From Phormidesmis sp963789215 (GTDB taxonomy: Bacteria; Cyanobacteriota; Cyanobacteriia; Phormidesmidales; Phormidesmidaceae): a DNA stretch of 64,000 nt. Below the pieces are notes generated by a model that saw nothing but the letters and a program-made list of their open reading frames with translations, did no database searches and was not told the DNA's origin. Position numbers and translations under genes: made by a program. Shown piece after piece: positions 16,010-24,308 of the stretch (position 1 is the stretch's first letter; every line of letters begins with the position of its first letter). Location of the stretch: the NCBI GenBank assembly GCA_963789215.1, contig CAWBJY010000004.1, positions 186,001-250,000 of the forward strand, in the 5' to 3' direction.

Positions 16010-17131
16010 TTACCCTTTTGCTTTGGATGGCTTTTCTGATGCGATCGCCTTGAGCTGGTCGATAACTAGAGTAGCGACTCGCTGAACCGAAGCTTCGGCG
16101 TCTTGCTGGAGATGGGCGATCGCCTCAATCGCGCCAGGATTTCCTAGTTTTGCCAGGGCTAAAACAGCGGCTCTACGCACAGAGGCTTCTGGATCTTTAA
16201 GACAAGATACCAGGGGCTGGTAGGCTTTTTGGCAGTTTAATCGCGCCAAGTTGGCGGCTGCTTCAATTTTGACCTCTGGCGAATGATCGTTGAGGGCTTC
16301 GGTCAGGATGGTCATGGCTCTTTGAGCTTTGTCAGTGCGAGGACGGTCGGTTTTTCGGCGCGTTGGTGTCTGTCCTGGCTGGGGCTGATCTACTTCTGGA
16401 GAGATCGGCGGCTGGTTTTGCTGCGCGGTTTGCTTTTGGGCAAGTTGAGCGATCGCCCCTAAAACAGCGGTGCGAACGGCAGCAGAAGGATCGCTCATAA
16501 TGCGATACAGGCGATCGCCTACTTCACTACTCATAGAGGCCATTGCCCAGGCGGCGTGCCCTTTGCAGCTCTCGCTGACATCTTCAGCAGCCAGCACGTC
16601 TCGCAGTGAACTAAAAGCAGGCGCACCGACTTTAGCTAAAGCGCCGGCAGCGGCACTTTTTACCCCAATATCTGGGTCGGCGGTCAGGGCTTTAATCAGC
16701 ACCGGAACAGAGTCTGGATCGCCGATATTCGTGAGCGCATTGCAGCAGGCTCGTCGCACTACCGAATCGGCATGATTGGTAATGCCTTCTACTAGAAAAG
16801 GTGTGGCGGGTTCGCCAATTTGGCTAAACGACTCTACTAAGCTGAGACGGGCAGATCGTCTAGGATCGGCCAAGCACTGCACCATCTGTCTGAGCATAAA
16901 CGGCTCTGGCTCATCGAAGGCCAGCAGCTCTATTTGGCTATTGACATAGTTGATGAGGCGATCGACCTTTCCCTGTGTTTCTGGAGAAGGAATAAAATAC
17001 GCGTCTGACTCGGCGATGATGTTGGTGGGGGCTTCTGTGGGCAGACGCTCTGTTAGCGCGTCGTTGTTTAGAGGGTCGCCATCAGTCAGAGAGGCTTTCT
17101 CTGGCTTGGCGCCTCGCTTGTTTTGACTCAT
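16010..17131 (-). CDS. HEAT-repeat bilin lyase-like protein (CpeF/MpeU-like paralogue)
   Basis: 373-aa protein built of HEAT/PBS-lyase repeats. It parallels the CpeF-like protein at 5707: DPRRSARLSLVESFSQIGEPATPFL, DSVVRRACCNALTNIGDPDSVPVL, DIGVKSAAAGALAKVG and CKGHAAWAMA. It differs by an N-terminal extension of about 45 residues and a Pro/Gln-rich insert (about 260-290). The ATG at 17131 starts MSQNKRGAKPEK; an earlier TTG is possible. Likely substrates are a phycoerythrin beta subunit or the neighbouring phycobiliprotein-like protein. Either this or the 5707 gene could be the true CpeF. Confidence 0.7.
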   Translation of the reverse strand: MSQNKRGAKPEKASLTDGDPLNNDALTERLPTEAPTNIIAESDAYFIPSPETQGKVDRLINYVNSQIELLAFDEPEPFMLRQMVQCLADPRRSARLSLVESFSQIGEPATPFLVEGITNHADSVVRRACCNALTNIGDPDSVPVLIKALTADPDIGVKSAAAGALAKVGAPAFSSLRDVLAAEDVSESCKGHAAWAMASMSSEVGDRLYRIMSDPSAAVRTAVLGAIAQLAQKQTAQQNQPPISPEVDQPQPGQTPTRRKTDRPRTDKAQRAMTILTEALNDHSPEVKIEAAANLARLNCQKAYQPLVSCLKDPEASVRRAAVLALAKLGNPGAIEAIAHLQQDAEASVQRVATLVIDQLKAIASEKPSKAKG

Positions 17132-17274
17132 AGGGCTTGCCTTGATTTCCAGCCTGAGGTCAGTCTGGTCATAGAAACAGCGGCTTCGAGAGCCGTTCAA
17201 ATTCAAAGATGTGATGTCTTTAGACGTGATATCTAAAGACGTGATGTTCAGGTGTAACGCCTAGAATGCGATGT

Positions 17275-17541
17275 CTAAGAAGTCGGTGAAGTCGATTCGC
17301 CGCGCAGCTTGGCTAAAGACGCGTCGATCTTGGCGATTTCGGGGTGCGCTTTGAGCTGTGCGTTGGTCATTGATTTTGGCAACTTGGCCTTCTTCGCGGC
17401 GGTCGTAAAGTCTTCGACTAGTCGCGCCCGGTACTTTTCGAGTTCGGCGACGACTTCAGCGACCTCTTGGGAGGATGCTTCAGGAGATTCCTCAGCGGCT
17501 GATCCTGCTGGCGTGTCGTTAGATTGAGCGCTCTCTACCAT
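17275..17541 (-). CDS. Small hypothetical protein in the phycobilisome island
   Basis: 88-aa hydrophilic protein. The N-terminal 25 residues are acidic and Ser/Ala/Glu-rich. Then comes a helical segment, EVVAELEKYRARLVEDFTTAAKKAKLP, followed by MTNAQLKAHPEIAKIDASLAKLR. It has no Cys, no membrane segment and no recognised domain. It precedes the HEAT gene at 16010-17131 on the same strand and may be transcribed with it. I do not recognise the family. It looks real because of regular helical periodicity and island context. Confidence 0.6.
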   Translation of the reverse strand: MVESAQSNDTPAGSAAEESPEASSQEVAEVVAELEKYRARLVEDFTTAAKKAKLPKSMTNAQLKAHPEIAKIDASLAKLRGESTSPTS

Positions 17542-17835
17542 GGCGAATACCTCTACTGATATCTGAATTGATATTTGATCTAAATCGGGTGTTGTTTTGG
17601 GTGGCGACCTTCAAAGAGAAAGAGACGACCGGCGACTAGATACCGGATCGGAATCACGATGGTATCACCCGATACTGATGTTGACTACTGGTTGACTACT
17701 CCCTAGGATACTTGCTCGCGTTGGGCCTGTTGTGGCTAGGTTTATTTAGGGTAAGTCAATTTGCTTTGTTCTCTGCGAAAGGTTGTTCTATGCAAAATAT
17801 CGCTACCGCTAGCGCTACCTCTGTTTTCTGTTTGT

Positions 17836-17865
17836 TGTTAAAAGATGACTTGTTAAAAGATGACT
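17836..17865 (+). repeat. 15-bp tandem duplication of a translation start region
   Basis: TGTTAAAAGATGACT is repeated at 17836-17850 and 17851-17865. Each copy contains an ATG. The first ATG (17845) reads ATG-ACT-TGT-TAA, a three-codon reading frame. The second (17860) opens the HEAT-repeat gene in the same frame. The remainder of 17542-17859 shows no gene. Confidence 0.9.
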
Positions 17866-18528
17866 ATGGATATTTCCGAGATTAAAGATCTTTTAGGCAG
17901 TGAAGAGCCTCAGCTACGCTTGCGGGGATTGGTCGCTTTGAAGGATTACGACAGCGAGACTGCTGTGCCGCTACTGGTAGACCAGCGGCAGGACTCGGCT
18001 TTTTTGGTGCGCTCGTTTGTGGCGATGGGACTGGGCCGAAAACGCAGCGAGACTGCTTATCGCACCCTACTGGAGATGCTTGACGTAGAAACAGATAGCA
18101 ATGTTCAATCGGAGATTGCGAATTCTTTGGGGCTTTATGGGGCGATCGCAACTGAGCGGCTCGTTCAGCTATTCGAAAGCAACGATCACTGGCTGGTACA
18201 GCGCAGCATTCTGGCCATTATGCCTGAGATGGACAGCCCAAATGCGCTGCTGAAGATTGCGCTGATGGCCCTTCAAAATGACGATCAGACGATTTCGCAG
18301 GCAGGTATTTCGACGCTGGGACTGTTAGCTGGAACCGATCAGGAGCCGGGTGCTTTGGCGGCGCTGCTACCGATGCTCGACAGCGACCTGTGGCGATCGC
18401 GCTTAGCCCTAGCCTACGCGCTCAAACCCTTTCAATCTGATTCGGCAAAAGATGCGCTGGCCCAGCTGCGAAAAGATGAGAACCACAAGGTTGTTGCCGC
18501 TGCGCTAGAAGATCTGCTACCGAGCTAG
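17860..18528 (+). CDS. HEAT-repeat protein, lyase/NblB-like
   Basis: 222-aa protein of HEAT repeats (LRLRGLVALKDYDSETAVPLL, FLVRSFVAMGLGRK, VQSEIANSLGLYG, HWLVQRSILAIM). It belongs broadly with CpcE/F-, NblB- and IaiH-like scaffolds and resembles the NblB-like protein at 45576-46262 in length and repeat layout. Its role in the island is unknown. Candidates are a lyase subunit or a phycobiliprotein-binding chaperone. The start may be the ATG at 17860 or the one at 17866. The initiation region is duplicated, giving a decoy three-codon frame upstream. Confidence 0.75.
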   Translation: MTMDISEIKDLLGSEEPQLRLRGLVALKDYDSETAVPLLVDQRQDSAFLVRSFVAMGLGRKRSETAYRTLLEMLDVETDSNVQSEIANSLGLYGAIATERLVQLFESNDHWLVQRSILAIMPEMDSPNALLKIALMALQNDDQTISQAGISTLGLLAGTDQEPGALAALLPMLDSDLWRSRLALAYALKPFQSDSAKDALAQLRKDENHKVVAAALEDLLPS

Positions 18529-18682
18529 TGATGTTACATCCAATACTTAAACTCCTCCCTAAAGCCATTGTCGCCTTCGGTTAAATGGTTTATGTTGATG
18601 GGTGTGAACAAATGTTTCACTTTTGCAAACTATCGACTTGAAAGAGTCTTTTTATGCAATTGCCTTTTGAGGAGTAATCGCC

Positions 18683-19267
18683 GTGGTTTTTTCTGTTATT
18701 TCAGATACCAATTCAAATTCAGCGTCTGTAGGTCGGCTTGAAGCGGTTGAGGCTCAGGCGATCGCCTTTTTCAAGCATTCGCAGGGCAACTGGCAGTCTC
18801 GCCGCCGCTATTACACGCTGGCCAACGACGAAGCGCAAGAAGTCGTTAGCGACTTGACGATCGCCTTTTTAGAAAGCGACTGCGCCGAGCTAGCTGAACT
18901 GGGTAAGCGTCATAATTTAGAGGTGCCGATGATCTGTGGGGCTAAAGTTACCTGGGAGAGCCACTACATAGCGCCTAGCAAGAAGCCTTCGGTGGGTTCG
19001 ACAATTTTTGGTATTCGTGGCGATGTGATGTATCGCGATCGCGGTTTTGCCACGCCTAAACCCGTGACCGCTCAGTATCGATTTACGGGCGATTCTCCAG
19101 AAGAGAGGCTCCGCCAACGCACGATGGTTTTGCGCACTGAGTACGGCGGCTCCTCCTTTGAGGAAGAGCTGAAGCTGGTAGGCGAAAACTATCGCACTCG
19201 CCAGACCATTATTTCGCGAGCCGGTGAAGAGATTATGGTTGGCCAGTACCTAGAAAAGCGAGTCTAG
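18683..19267 (+). CDS. Divergent S-type (CpcS/CpeS-family) lyase
   Basis: 194-aa protein with the CpcS/CpeS lipocalin pattern: AIAFFKHSQGNWQSRRRYYTL at the N-terminus, then VTWES, DRGFATPKPVTAQY and LRQRTMVLRTEYGG. It lacks the usual E-R-x-W-F segment, so it is an outlying member, perhaps of the CpcU/CpcV kind. A good site (GAGGAG) lies 8 nt before a GTG start at 18683, which decides the start. It ends 4 nt inside the convergent pentapeptide gene. The chromophore site served is unknown. Confidence 0.75.
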   Translation: MVFSVISDTNSNSASVGRLEAVEAQAIAFFKHSQGNWQSRRRYYTLANDEAQEVVSDLTIAFLESDCAELAELGKRHNLEVPMICGAKVTWESHYIAPSKKPSVGSTIFGIRGDVMYRDRGFATPKPVTAQYRFTGDSPEERLRQRTMVLRTEYGGSSFEEELKLVGENYRTRQTIISRAGEEIMVGQYLEKRV

Positions 19268-20091
19268 GACGCTGTTGATTCTTCTAGGCTTTGCCGGGTT
19301 GTCTGCCGAGTAAACACGTTCCATTCCTCTAGCTCAGCCGGTGGATGGCTCAGTAGTTTTGCTCGGCTCTGGGCTGAAAGCCCCACCGCGCCGCTAAAAT
19401 CGGCTCCGGCAATGCTACCGACCTCTGAAAAATCTACGTCTGTAAGATTAGTTGCTCGTAAGTCTGCTCGCTGAAGCTCTGTACCCGCTAAGTTTACGCC
19501 TTTAAGATTGGCTCCAATTAGAAAAGACTTTTGCAAGTTTGCGCCACTTAGCCCTGCGCCAGCTAGGTTTGCGCCCTGCAAGTTTGCGCCGCTCAGATAC
19601 GTGCCAAACATCATCGCTCCGCTTAAGTCGGCACCTTTTAGATTCGCCGTGTTTAGGTAAGCGCCGCTGAGCAGAGCATTTGGCCCCACGGCCCCGCTGC
19701 TCTTGTACCGGAAGCCTTCAGGCCACTGAGTTTGGCTATCGTAGAGCGCCAGCTTCATTTCGGCATCGGTGAGCGTTGCCCCGGTTAAATTACAGCCCTG
19801 CAAGTCAGTTCGAAAGAGATACGCGCCCGTCAGGTTTGCGCCCGTCAGGTTTGCGCCTGCCAGGCTGACCCCTCGTAAATCGGCCTTCGTCAGATTCGCG
19901 TTAGATAGATCTGCGTTCGCTAGGTTTGCGCCGAGCAGCTCAGTGCCTGAGAGATTCGCGCCTGAAAGATTTGCGCCTGAGAGATTTGCGCGATAAAGAT
20001 CTTTGCCTGCTAGATCTGCACCTGCTAAATCAGCGCCTGAAAGCTGTCCGCGTGGGGCAATAGCCGTAGAGTCCGCTTGGAGAGAAGGCAT
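19264..20091 (-). CDS. Pentapeptide-repeat protein
   Basis: 275-aa protein dominated by A(D/N)LxG-type pentapeptide repeats (GADLAGADLAGKDL, SGANLSGANLSG, NADLSNANLTKADL). It predicts a right-handed quadrilateral beta-helix, interrupted around residues 120-145 by a non-repeat stretch (ALYDSQTQWPEGFRYKSSG). The C-terminal 45 residues are non-repetitive. Such proteins are common in cyanobacteria and mostly of unknown function. Its stop overlaps that of the preceding S-type lyase gene on the other strand. Confidence 0.93.
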   Translation of the reverse strand: MPSLQADSTAIAPRGQLSGADLAGADLAGKDLYRANLSGANLSGANLSGTELLGANLANADLSNANLTKADLRGVSLAGANLTGANLTGAYLFRTDLQGCNLTGATLTDAEMKLALYDSQTQWPEGFRYKSSGAVGPNALLSGAYLNTANLKGADLSGAMMFGTYLSGANLQGANLAGAGLSGANLQKSFLIGANLKGVNLAGTELQRADLRATNLTDVDFSEVGSIAGADFSGAVGLSAQSRAKLLSHPPAELEEWNVFTRQTTRQSLEESTAS

Positions 20092-20160
20092 CGTTATATA
20101 TAAGATAAAAACTACGATACTTATAACAATCGCAGACTCTTCTCCCTAAAGACAATAGAT

Positions 20161-20742
20161 ATGCTTTTAACCCCTCCTATGACTATGGCCGAGTTCTTTT
20201 GCAAGAGTGAGGGCACCTGGTTTACGCAGCGCACGGTGCATCATTTTGATGTGGTGGCCGATGAGTCGGGCGAGTCGCTGCTGATTGTGGGGATGGTGAA
20301 GGCGGATGACGCGCGCGTAGTTGAGATCTGTCAGTCGCAGGGTATCGATCCGGCGCTAGCTGCCGGGGGGGCTTCGTTTGCCTGGCAGGCAAATTTGTCG
20401 GAGAGTGCGCCGCCTTCTTCGGCCGCGATATTGGTAGATGTGCCGGACGATGAGAGCGGGCGATCTGGGAAGCTGGTGCGCGATCGCGGCTATGTAGAAA
20501 GCATTGCCGTGGTCAGCCGCTATTGGTTCGGTCAAGATGGCGTTTTGACCATTGATACCGACTACGAAACTAACCAGGGACAGGAACGCTGCTGGTTTTT
20601 GACCGATGATTTTCGCGTTCGCGTGAGCACAGCGCGAATGATGAACGGCGTAAACCTGATGACTTACTGCTCGGAAAAAAGATTTGTGACGCCAGAAGAT
20701 ATTAAAGCGCTGGCTAGTCGTCATACGGCAGCGGTTTCATAA
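20161..20742 (+). CDS. S-type phycobiliprotein lyase, possibly CpcU
   Basis: 193-aa CpcS/CpeS-family protein. Family marks are MAEFFCKSEGTWFTQRTVHH, DPALAAGGASFAW, GKLVRDRGYVESIAVVSRYWF, ERCWFLTDDFRVRVS and MTYCSEKRF. The N-terminal form SEGTWFTQRT is closer to CpcU-like members (partners of CpcS) than to CpeS, though this is from memory. It is followed after a short gap by pebA-pebB, so it may be co-transcribed with phycoerythrobilin synthesis and hand on PEB. Start alternatives are the ATGs at 20161, 20179 and 20185. Confidence 0.82.
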   Translation: MLLTPPMTMAEFFCKSEGTWFTQRTVHHFDVVADESGESLLIVGMVKADDARVVEICQSQGIDPALAAGGASFAWQANLSESAPPSSAAILVDVPDDESGRSGKLVRDRGYVESIAVVSRYWFGQDGVLTIDTDYETNQGQERCWFLTDDFRVRVSTARMMNGVNLMTYCSEKRFVTPEDIKALASRHTAAVS

Positions 20743-20855
20743 CTGCCACAATGGCCTTAATAGGCCAGCTTGAGCGGTTGTTTGACCTGTATTTTTTCTG
20801 TTACGGAATATGTATTTGTTTCTCAGAATGGGGACTTTTGCCGGGTTGGTCTCCT

Positions 20856-21629
20856 ATGGTGAAAAGACTCACTGATCGCAATAGCTGGCCGGATATGTAT
20901 CGCCCCTTCTTAGCGCATTTAGAGAAATCGCTTTCTCAAAAATTCGACCTGACGCAGCGCCCTATCCCCGATGGGCTAGAGAGCAATATTAGCGAAAGGG
21001 GCCGCAATCCGGCGACGATTCGGAGCTGGTGCTACGAGTGCGAAGAACTACGGAAGGCTCGCTACACCTATATTGACGCTGGTGAGAGCGCCCAGATCTT
21101 CAACAGCGTGATCTACCCTGGCCATCAGTATGATTTGCCGCTGCTCGGGATTGATTTTCTTTCTTTTGGCGCGGTTAAAAACCTGATTGTGATGGACTTT
21201 CAGCCGCTGTTTCAAGACGAGGCGTATCAGCAGAAGTACATTTCGCCGTTGAAGGCGCTGCACGATAAGTATCCCGATTTATCGCAGAACTTAGAGATGA
21301 AGTTCTACGATGCGAATCAGTACTTCTCTAAGTATTTGTTATTTGCTAAGACTGACCCTGAGACAGTGAAGACCAGAGTGCTAGCAGCGTTTAAGGATTA
21401 TCTTCAGCTTTACTGGGAGATGATAGATGCGGCAACGCCTTTGACCGATGAGCGGGCGATCGCCCGAGTGGCCAAAGCGCAAAAGGACTATGACCAGTAC
21501 AGCGCCGAGCGCGACCCGGCTTCTGGATTGTTTGGCAGCTACTTTGGTCACGATTGGTCTGAGCGGTTTCTATACGGCTTTTTGTTTGAAGACGCAGTGC
21601 CGTTGGCAGTAGGCGCAGCCGTTTCTTAG
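20856..21629 (+). CDS. pebA: 15,16-dihydrobiliverdin:ferredoxin oxidoreductase PebA
   Basis: Ferredoxin-dependent bilin reductase, first step of phycoerythrobilin synthesis (biliverdin to 15,16-dihydrobiliverdin). Typical features are RPIPDGLESN, SWCYECEELRKARYTYIDAG, QIFNSVIYPGHQYDLPLLGIDFLSF, IVMDFQPLF and the C-terminal DYLQLYWEM. An in-frame ATG at 20751 would add 35 residues, rich in Cys and aromatics, that relatives lack, so the ATG at 20856 is chosen; one at 20895 is also possible. pebB follows after 23 nt, so the product can be channelled to PebB. Confidence 0.92.
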   Translation: MVKRLTDRNSWPDMYRPFLAHLEKSLSQKFDLTQRPIPDGLESNISERGRNPATIRSWCYECEELRKARYTYIDAGESAQIFNSVIYPGHQYDLPLLGIDFLSFGAVKNLIVMDFQPLFQDEAYQQKYISPLKALHDKYPDLSQNLEMKFYDANQYFSKYLLFAKTDPETVKTRVLAAFKDYLQLYWEMIDAATPLTDERAIARVAKAQKDYDQYSAERDPASGLFGSYFGHDWSERFLYGFLFEDAVPLAVGAAVS

Positions 21630-21652
21630 TAATTTCTTCCCTGTCGCAATTT

Positions 21653-22420
21653 ATGACTTCTGCTGCTACAACCACTATTTACGAGCCATTTTTAGCTAAG
21701 GCGATCGCCCAACTAGAGAGCCGCTTGAGCCTTACGCCTTACCCAATTCCGGCTGGCTTTGAGCAAAAGAGCGCAGTGACCGGTAAGGGCAAAAGAGAAG
21801 CCACCGTCACCACGACTAGCTATGGGTCGAAAGCGCCTAAGCTACGCCAAATTCGAGCGGCTCACGTGCAGGGGGGCGCAGCGCTTCAGGTGCTCAACTT
21901 CGTCATCTTTCCAGAGCTAAACTACGACCTGCCTTTTTTTGGCGCAGACCTCGTGACGCTGCCGGGCGGTCATCTGATTGCGATAGACATGCAGCCGCTG
22001 TTTCAAACCGAAGCGTATCAGGCCAAATACAGCGCACCGATTATGGATATGTTTGAGCGCTATCAAAAAGATTTGCCATGGGGCGGTGATTTTCCTGAAG
22101 AAGCCCAAGCCTTTTTCTCACCTGCTTTTTTATGGACGCGCCCAGCCGAAACAGCCGACGTTGAAACTCATGTATTTCAGGCTTTCCAGGACTATCTAGC
22201 GGCTTATATTAGCTTTGTAGAGCAGGCAGAGCCGGTCACCGACCCTGAGCGGTTAGCCGCTATTAAGCAGTCTCAGCTTAGCTACGCTCGCTACCGGGCC
22301 GAAAAAGATCCGGCTAGAGGCATGCTGACCCGGTTTTATGGCCCTGAATGGACAGAGGAATATATTCACGGCTTTCTATTCGATTTGGAGAAAGATCCGC
22401 GTGTAGCCAATGCTGTCTAA
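21653..22420 (+). CDS. pebB: Phycoerythrobilin:ferredoxin oxidoreductase PebB
   Basis: 255-aa ferredoxin-dependent bilin reductase converting 15,16-dihydrobiliverdin to phycoerythrobilin. Diagnostic segments are SLTPYPIPAGFEQK, LQVLNFVIFPELNYDLPFFGADLVTLPGGHLIAIDMQPLF and the C-terminal YHGF-like EEYIHGFLFDLEKDPR. Length matches the family. It directly follows pebA. With pcyA at 3533 the window encodes both bilin branches from biliverdin; no heme oxygenase gene lies here. Confidence 0.95.
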   Translation: MTSAATTTIYEPFLAKAIAQLESRLSLTPYPIPAGFEQKSAVTGKGKREATVTTTSYGSKAPKLRQIRAAHVQGGAALQVLNFVIFPELNYDLPFFGADLVTLPGGHLIAIDMQPLFQTEAYQAKYSAPIMDMFERYQKDLPWGGDFPEEAQAFFSPAFLWTRPAETADVETHVFQAFQDYLAAYISFVEQAEPVTDPERLAAIKQSQLSYARYRAEKDPARGMLTRFYGPEWTEEYIHGFLFDLEKDPRVANAV

Positions 22421-22965
22421 GGTTTGGCGCCTGGGCTGGTTTTTAAGACTTTTTGAACATTTGGCGAGCTTGGCGACCTCTGTAAACGTTATTATTTAAA
22501 TGTAACAACAGAGCCAATGTAGTGACACAGCCGATGAGACTGTTAGCAATGCTGTGTCGATTTAAGCGTTGAGCTGCCCCTGGACTAGCGTCTTTCGGCT
22601 GCAGGTAGAAAGTCAAAAGCCCTGGTTTACCAGTAGTTTGAGCCAGTACTGTTCTTTGTGAACTTTCTTGAACTTTCTTAGATTCACACCGTTAAACGTC
22701 TTACTGTTTAAAACAGGGAGCAGTGAATTGCAATGGTTGAACCCGCCTCTTTGAGAGATTTCTGTAGTGCATCTGCAGCGGTTTCGAAAGCGGCTATAAG
22801 GTCATCTAGCGCAGTTGCTCATCCCGACGAAACTGCCCCGTAAACTTCGGCTCGTCCGGCTTTATCACGGAGGCAGCGACGTAACGGGCTTTAACCAAAA
22901 CCCAACCTCAGAACTCCCCAATCAGGTCAGGTTCTGATGGTCAAATACTAGGAGAATTCAGATCT
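22421..22965 (+). promoter_or_regulatory. Upstream region of cpcBA
   Basis: 545 nt without a credible gene between pebB and cpcB. It should hold the cpcBA promoter and a long leader. An AGGAG ribosome binding site (in CTAGGAGAATTCAG) lies just before the cpcB ATG. I see no certain -10/-35 boxes or known operator. Confidence 0.5.
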
Positions 22966-23484
22966 ATGTTTGATGCGTTTGCAAAGGTTGTCTCCCAAGC
23001 TGACTCACGAGGCGAATACATTAGCTCTTCACAGCTAGACGCTCTCGATCAGATGGTCGCTGACGGCAACAAAAGAATGGATGCCGTTAACGGTATCACC
23101 AACAATGCTTCCGCTATCGTGGCTAACGCTGCCCGCTCTCTGTTCGCAGAGCAGCCTCAGCTGATCCAGCCCGGTGGTAACGCTTACACTTCCCGTCGCA
23201 TGGCTGCTTGCCTACGCGATATGGAAATCATCTTGCGCTATGTTACTTACGCCGTGTTCTCTGGCGACGCTAGCGTGCTAGACGACCGCTGCCTCAACGG
23301 CCTGCGTGAGACTTATATCGCCTTGGGCACTCCTGGCTCTTCCGTCGCCGCTGGCGTAGAGAAGATGAAGGAAGCAGCTATGGCCATTGTTAAGGATCCT
23401 AGCAATGTCACTAGCGGCGACTGCAGCAGCTTGTACAGCGAGATTGGCGGCTACTTTGACCGTGCAGCTTCCGCTGTTGGCTAG
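22966..23484 (+). CDS. cpcB: C-phycocyanin beta subunit
   Basis: 172-aa phycobiliprotein carrying phycocyanobilin at Cys-82 (MAACLRD) and Cys-153 (GDCSSL). Both positions are exact. Asn-72, the methylation site, is in GGNAYTSRR. Position 50 is Ala and there is no Cys at 61, so it has only two bilin sites, as phycocyanin should. The lyases expected are CpcS(/U) for Cys-82 and CpcT for Cys-153; genes for both kinds are in the window. It is followed by cpcA. Confidence 0.98.
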   Translation: MFDAFAKVVSQADSRGEYISSSQLDALDQMVADGNKRMDAVNGITNNASAIVANAARSLFAEQPQLIQPGGNAYTSRRMAACLRDMEIILRYVTYAVFSGDASVLDDRCLNGLRETYIALGTPGSSVAAGVEKMKEAAMAIVKDPSNVTSGDCSSLYSEIGGYFDRAASAVG

Positions 23485-23581
23485 TCTTAAGTAAGTCAAT
23501 CTTACAAGCTGAACTAGTCTTCAAAACTGGCTAGTCCTAGAAAATAAGTGGCCCACTAGCTGAGCTACTTAGCACAAGCGA

Positions 23582-23593
23582 ATTGTTAACAAT
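23582..23593. promoter_or_regulatory. Palindrome between cpcB and cpcA
   Basis: ATTGTTAACAAT is a perfect 12-bp palindrome 21 nt before the cpcA start codon. It may be chance or an mRNA processing feature of the cpcBA transcript. The cpcA ribosome binding site (AGGAG) follows it. Confidence 0.3.
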
Positions 23594-23614
23594 CAATTTT
23601 AGGAGATCCTAACG

Positions 23615-24103
23615 ATGAAAACTCCTCTGACCGAGGCAGTCTCGACGGCTGATTCTCAAGGCCGTTTCCTCAGCAGCACTGAAATGCAGACTGCATTTGG
23701 TCGCTTCAAGCAGGCAGGCGCCAGCTTAGAAGCTGCTCGCAAGCTGACTCAAAACGCAGATAGCCTTGCTCAAGGCGCTGCTCAAGCGGTCTACAGCAAG
23801 TTTCCTTACACCACTCAAATGCAGGGTCCTCAGTACGCTGCTGACCAGCGTGGTAAAGAGAAGTGCGTTCGTGACATCGGCTACTACCTGCGGATGGTCA
23901 CTTACTGTCTAATCACGGGTGGCACTGGCCCCATGGATGACTACTTGGTTTCTGGCCTTGCTGAAATCAACAAGACCTTTGACTTGGCTCCTAGCTGGTA
24001 TATCGAAGCGCTTAAGCACATCAAATCTAACCATGGTTTGAGTGGTGACGCGGCGACTGAAGCCAACAGCTACCTCAACTACGCGATTAACGTCCTTAGC
24101 TAA
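23615..24103 (+). CDS. cpcA: C-phycocyanin alpha subunit
   Basis: 162-aa phycobiliprotein with a single phycocyanobilin site at Cys-84 (EKCVRDIGYYLRM). The N-terminus MKTPLTEAVSTADSQGRFLS is canonical. It pairs with CpcB. The site is loaded by CpcE/CpcF, encoded just downstream. AGGAG precedes the ATG. Unlike many cyanobacteria, no linker genes (cpcC, cpcD) follow; a hairpin and then cpcE come next. Confidence 0.98.
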   Translation: MKTPLTEAVSTADSQGRFLSSTEMQTAFGRFKQAGASLEAARKLTQNADSLAQGAAQAVYSKFPYTTQMQGPQYAADQRGKEKCVRDIGYYLRMVTYCLITGGTGPMDDYLVSGLAEINKTFDLAPSWYIEALKHIKSNHGLSGDAATEANSYLNYAINVLS

Positions 24104-24156
24104 CTAAATTGGCGTTTTAGCCTCTGCTGAGTGCAGGCGGTTGAACCTCAATTTTC

Positions 24157-24212
24157 ACCCAGAGAGATATGCGATTACTAGAATGGTCTAGTGGTTGTTT
24201 GTTTCTCTGGGT
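24157..24212 (+). terminator. Nested hairpin between cpcA and cpcE
   Basis: ACCCAGAGA (24157-24165) pairs with TCTCTGGGT (24204-24212). Inside, ACTAGA (24177-24182) pairs with TCTAGT (24187-24192). A short T-rich stretch (TTGTTATT) follows. It probably acts as a partial terminator lowering cpcEF expression relative to cpcBA. Confidence 0.6.
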
Positions 24213-24308
24213 TTGTTATTGGCGGCTCTTTTTAGCGGCTGCTTTGGCTAGCTTTTCAATTTGCCTTTTGACCTACTCTTTTGGTCTGCTTTTTGACCTT
24301 ACGAAGAC

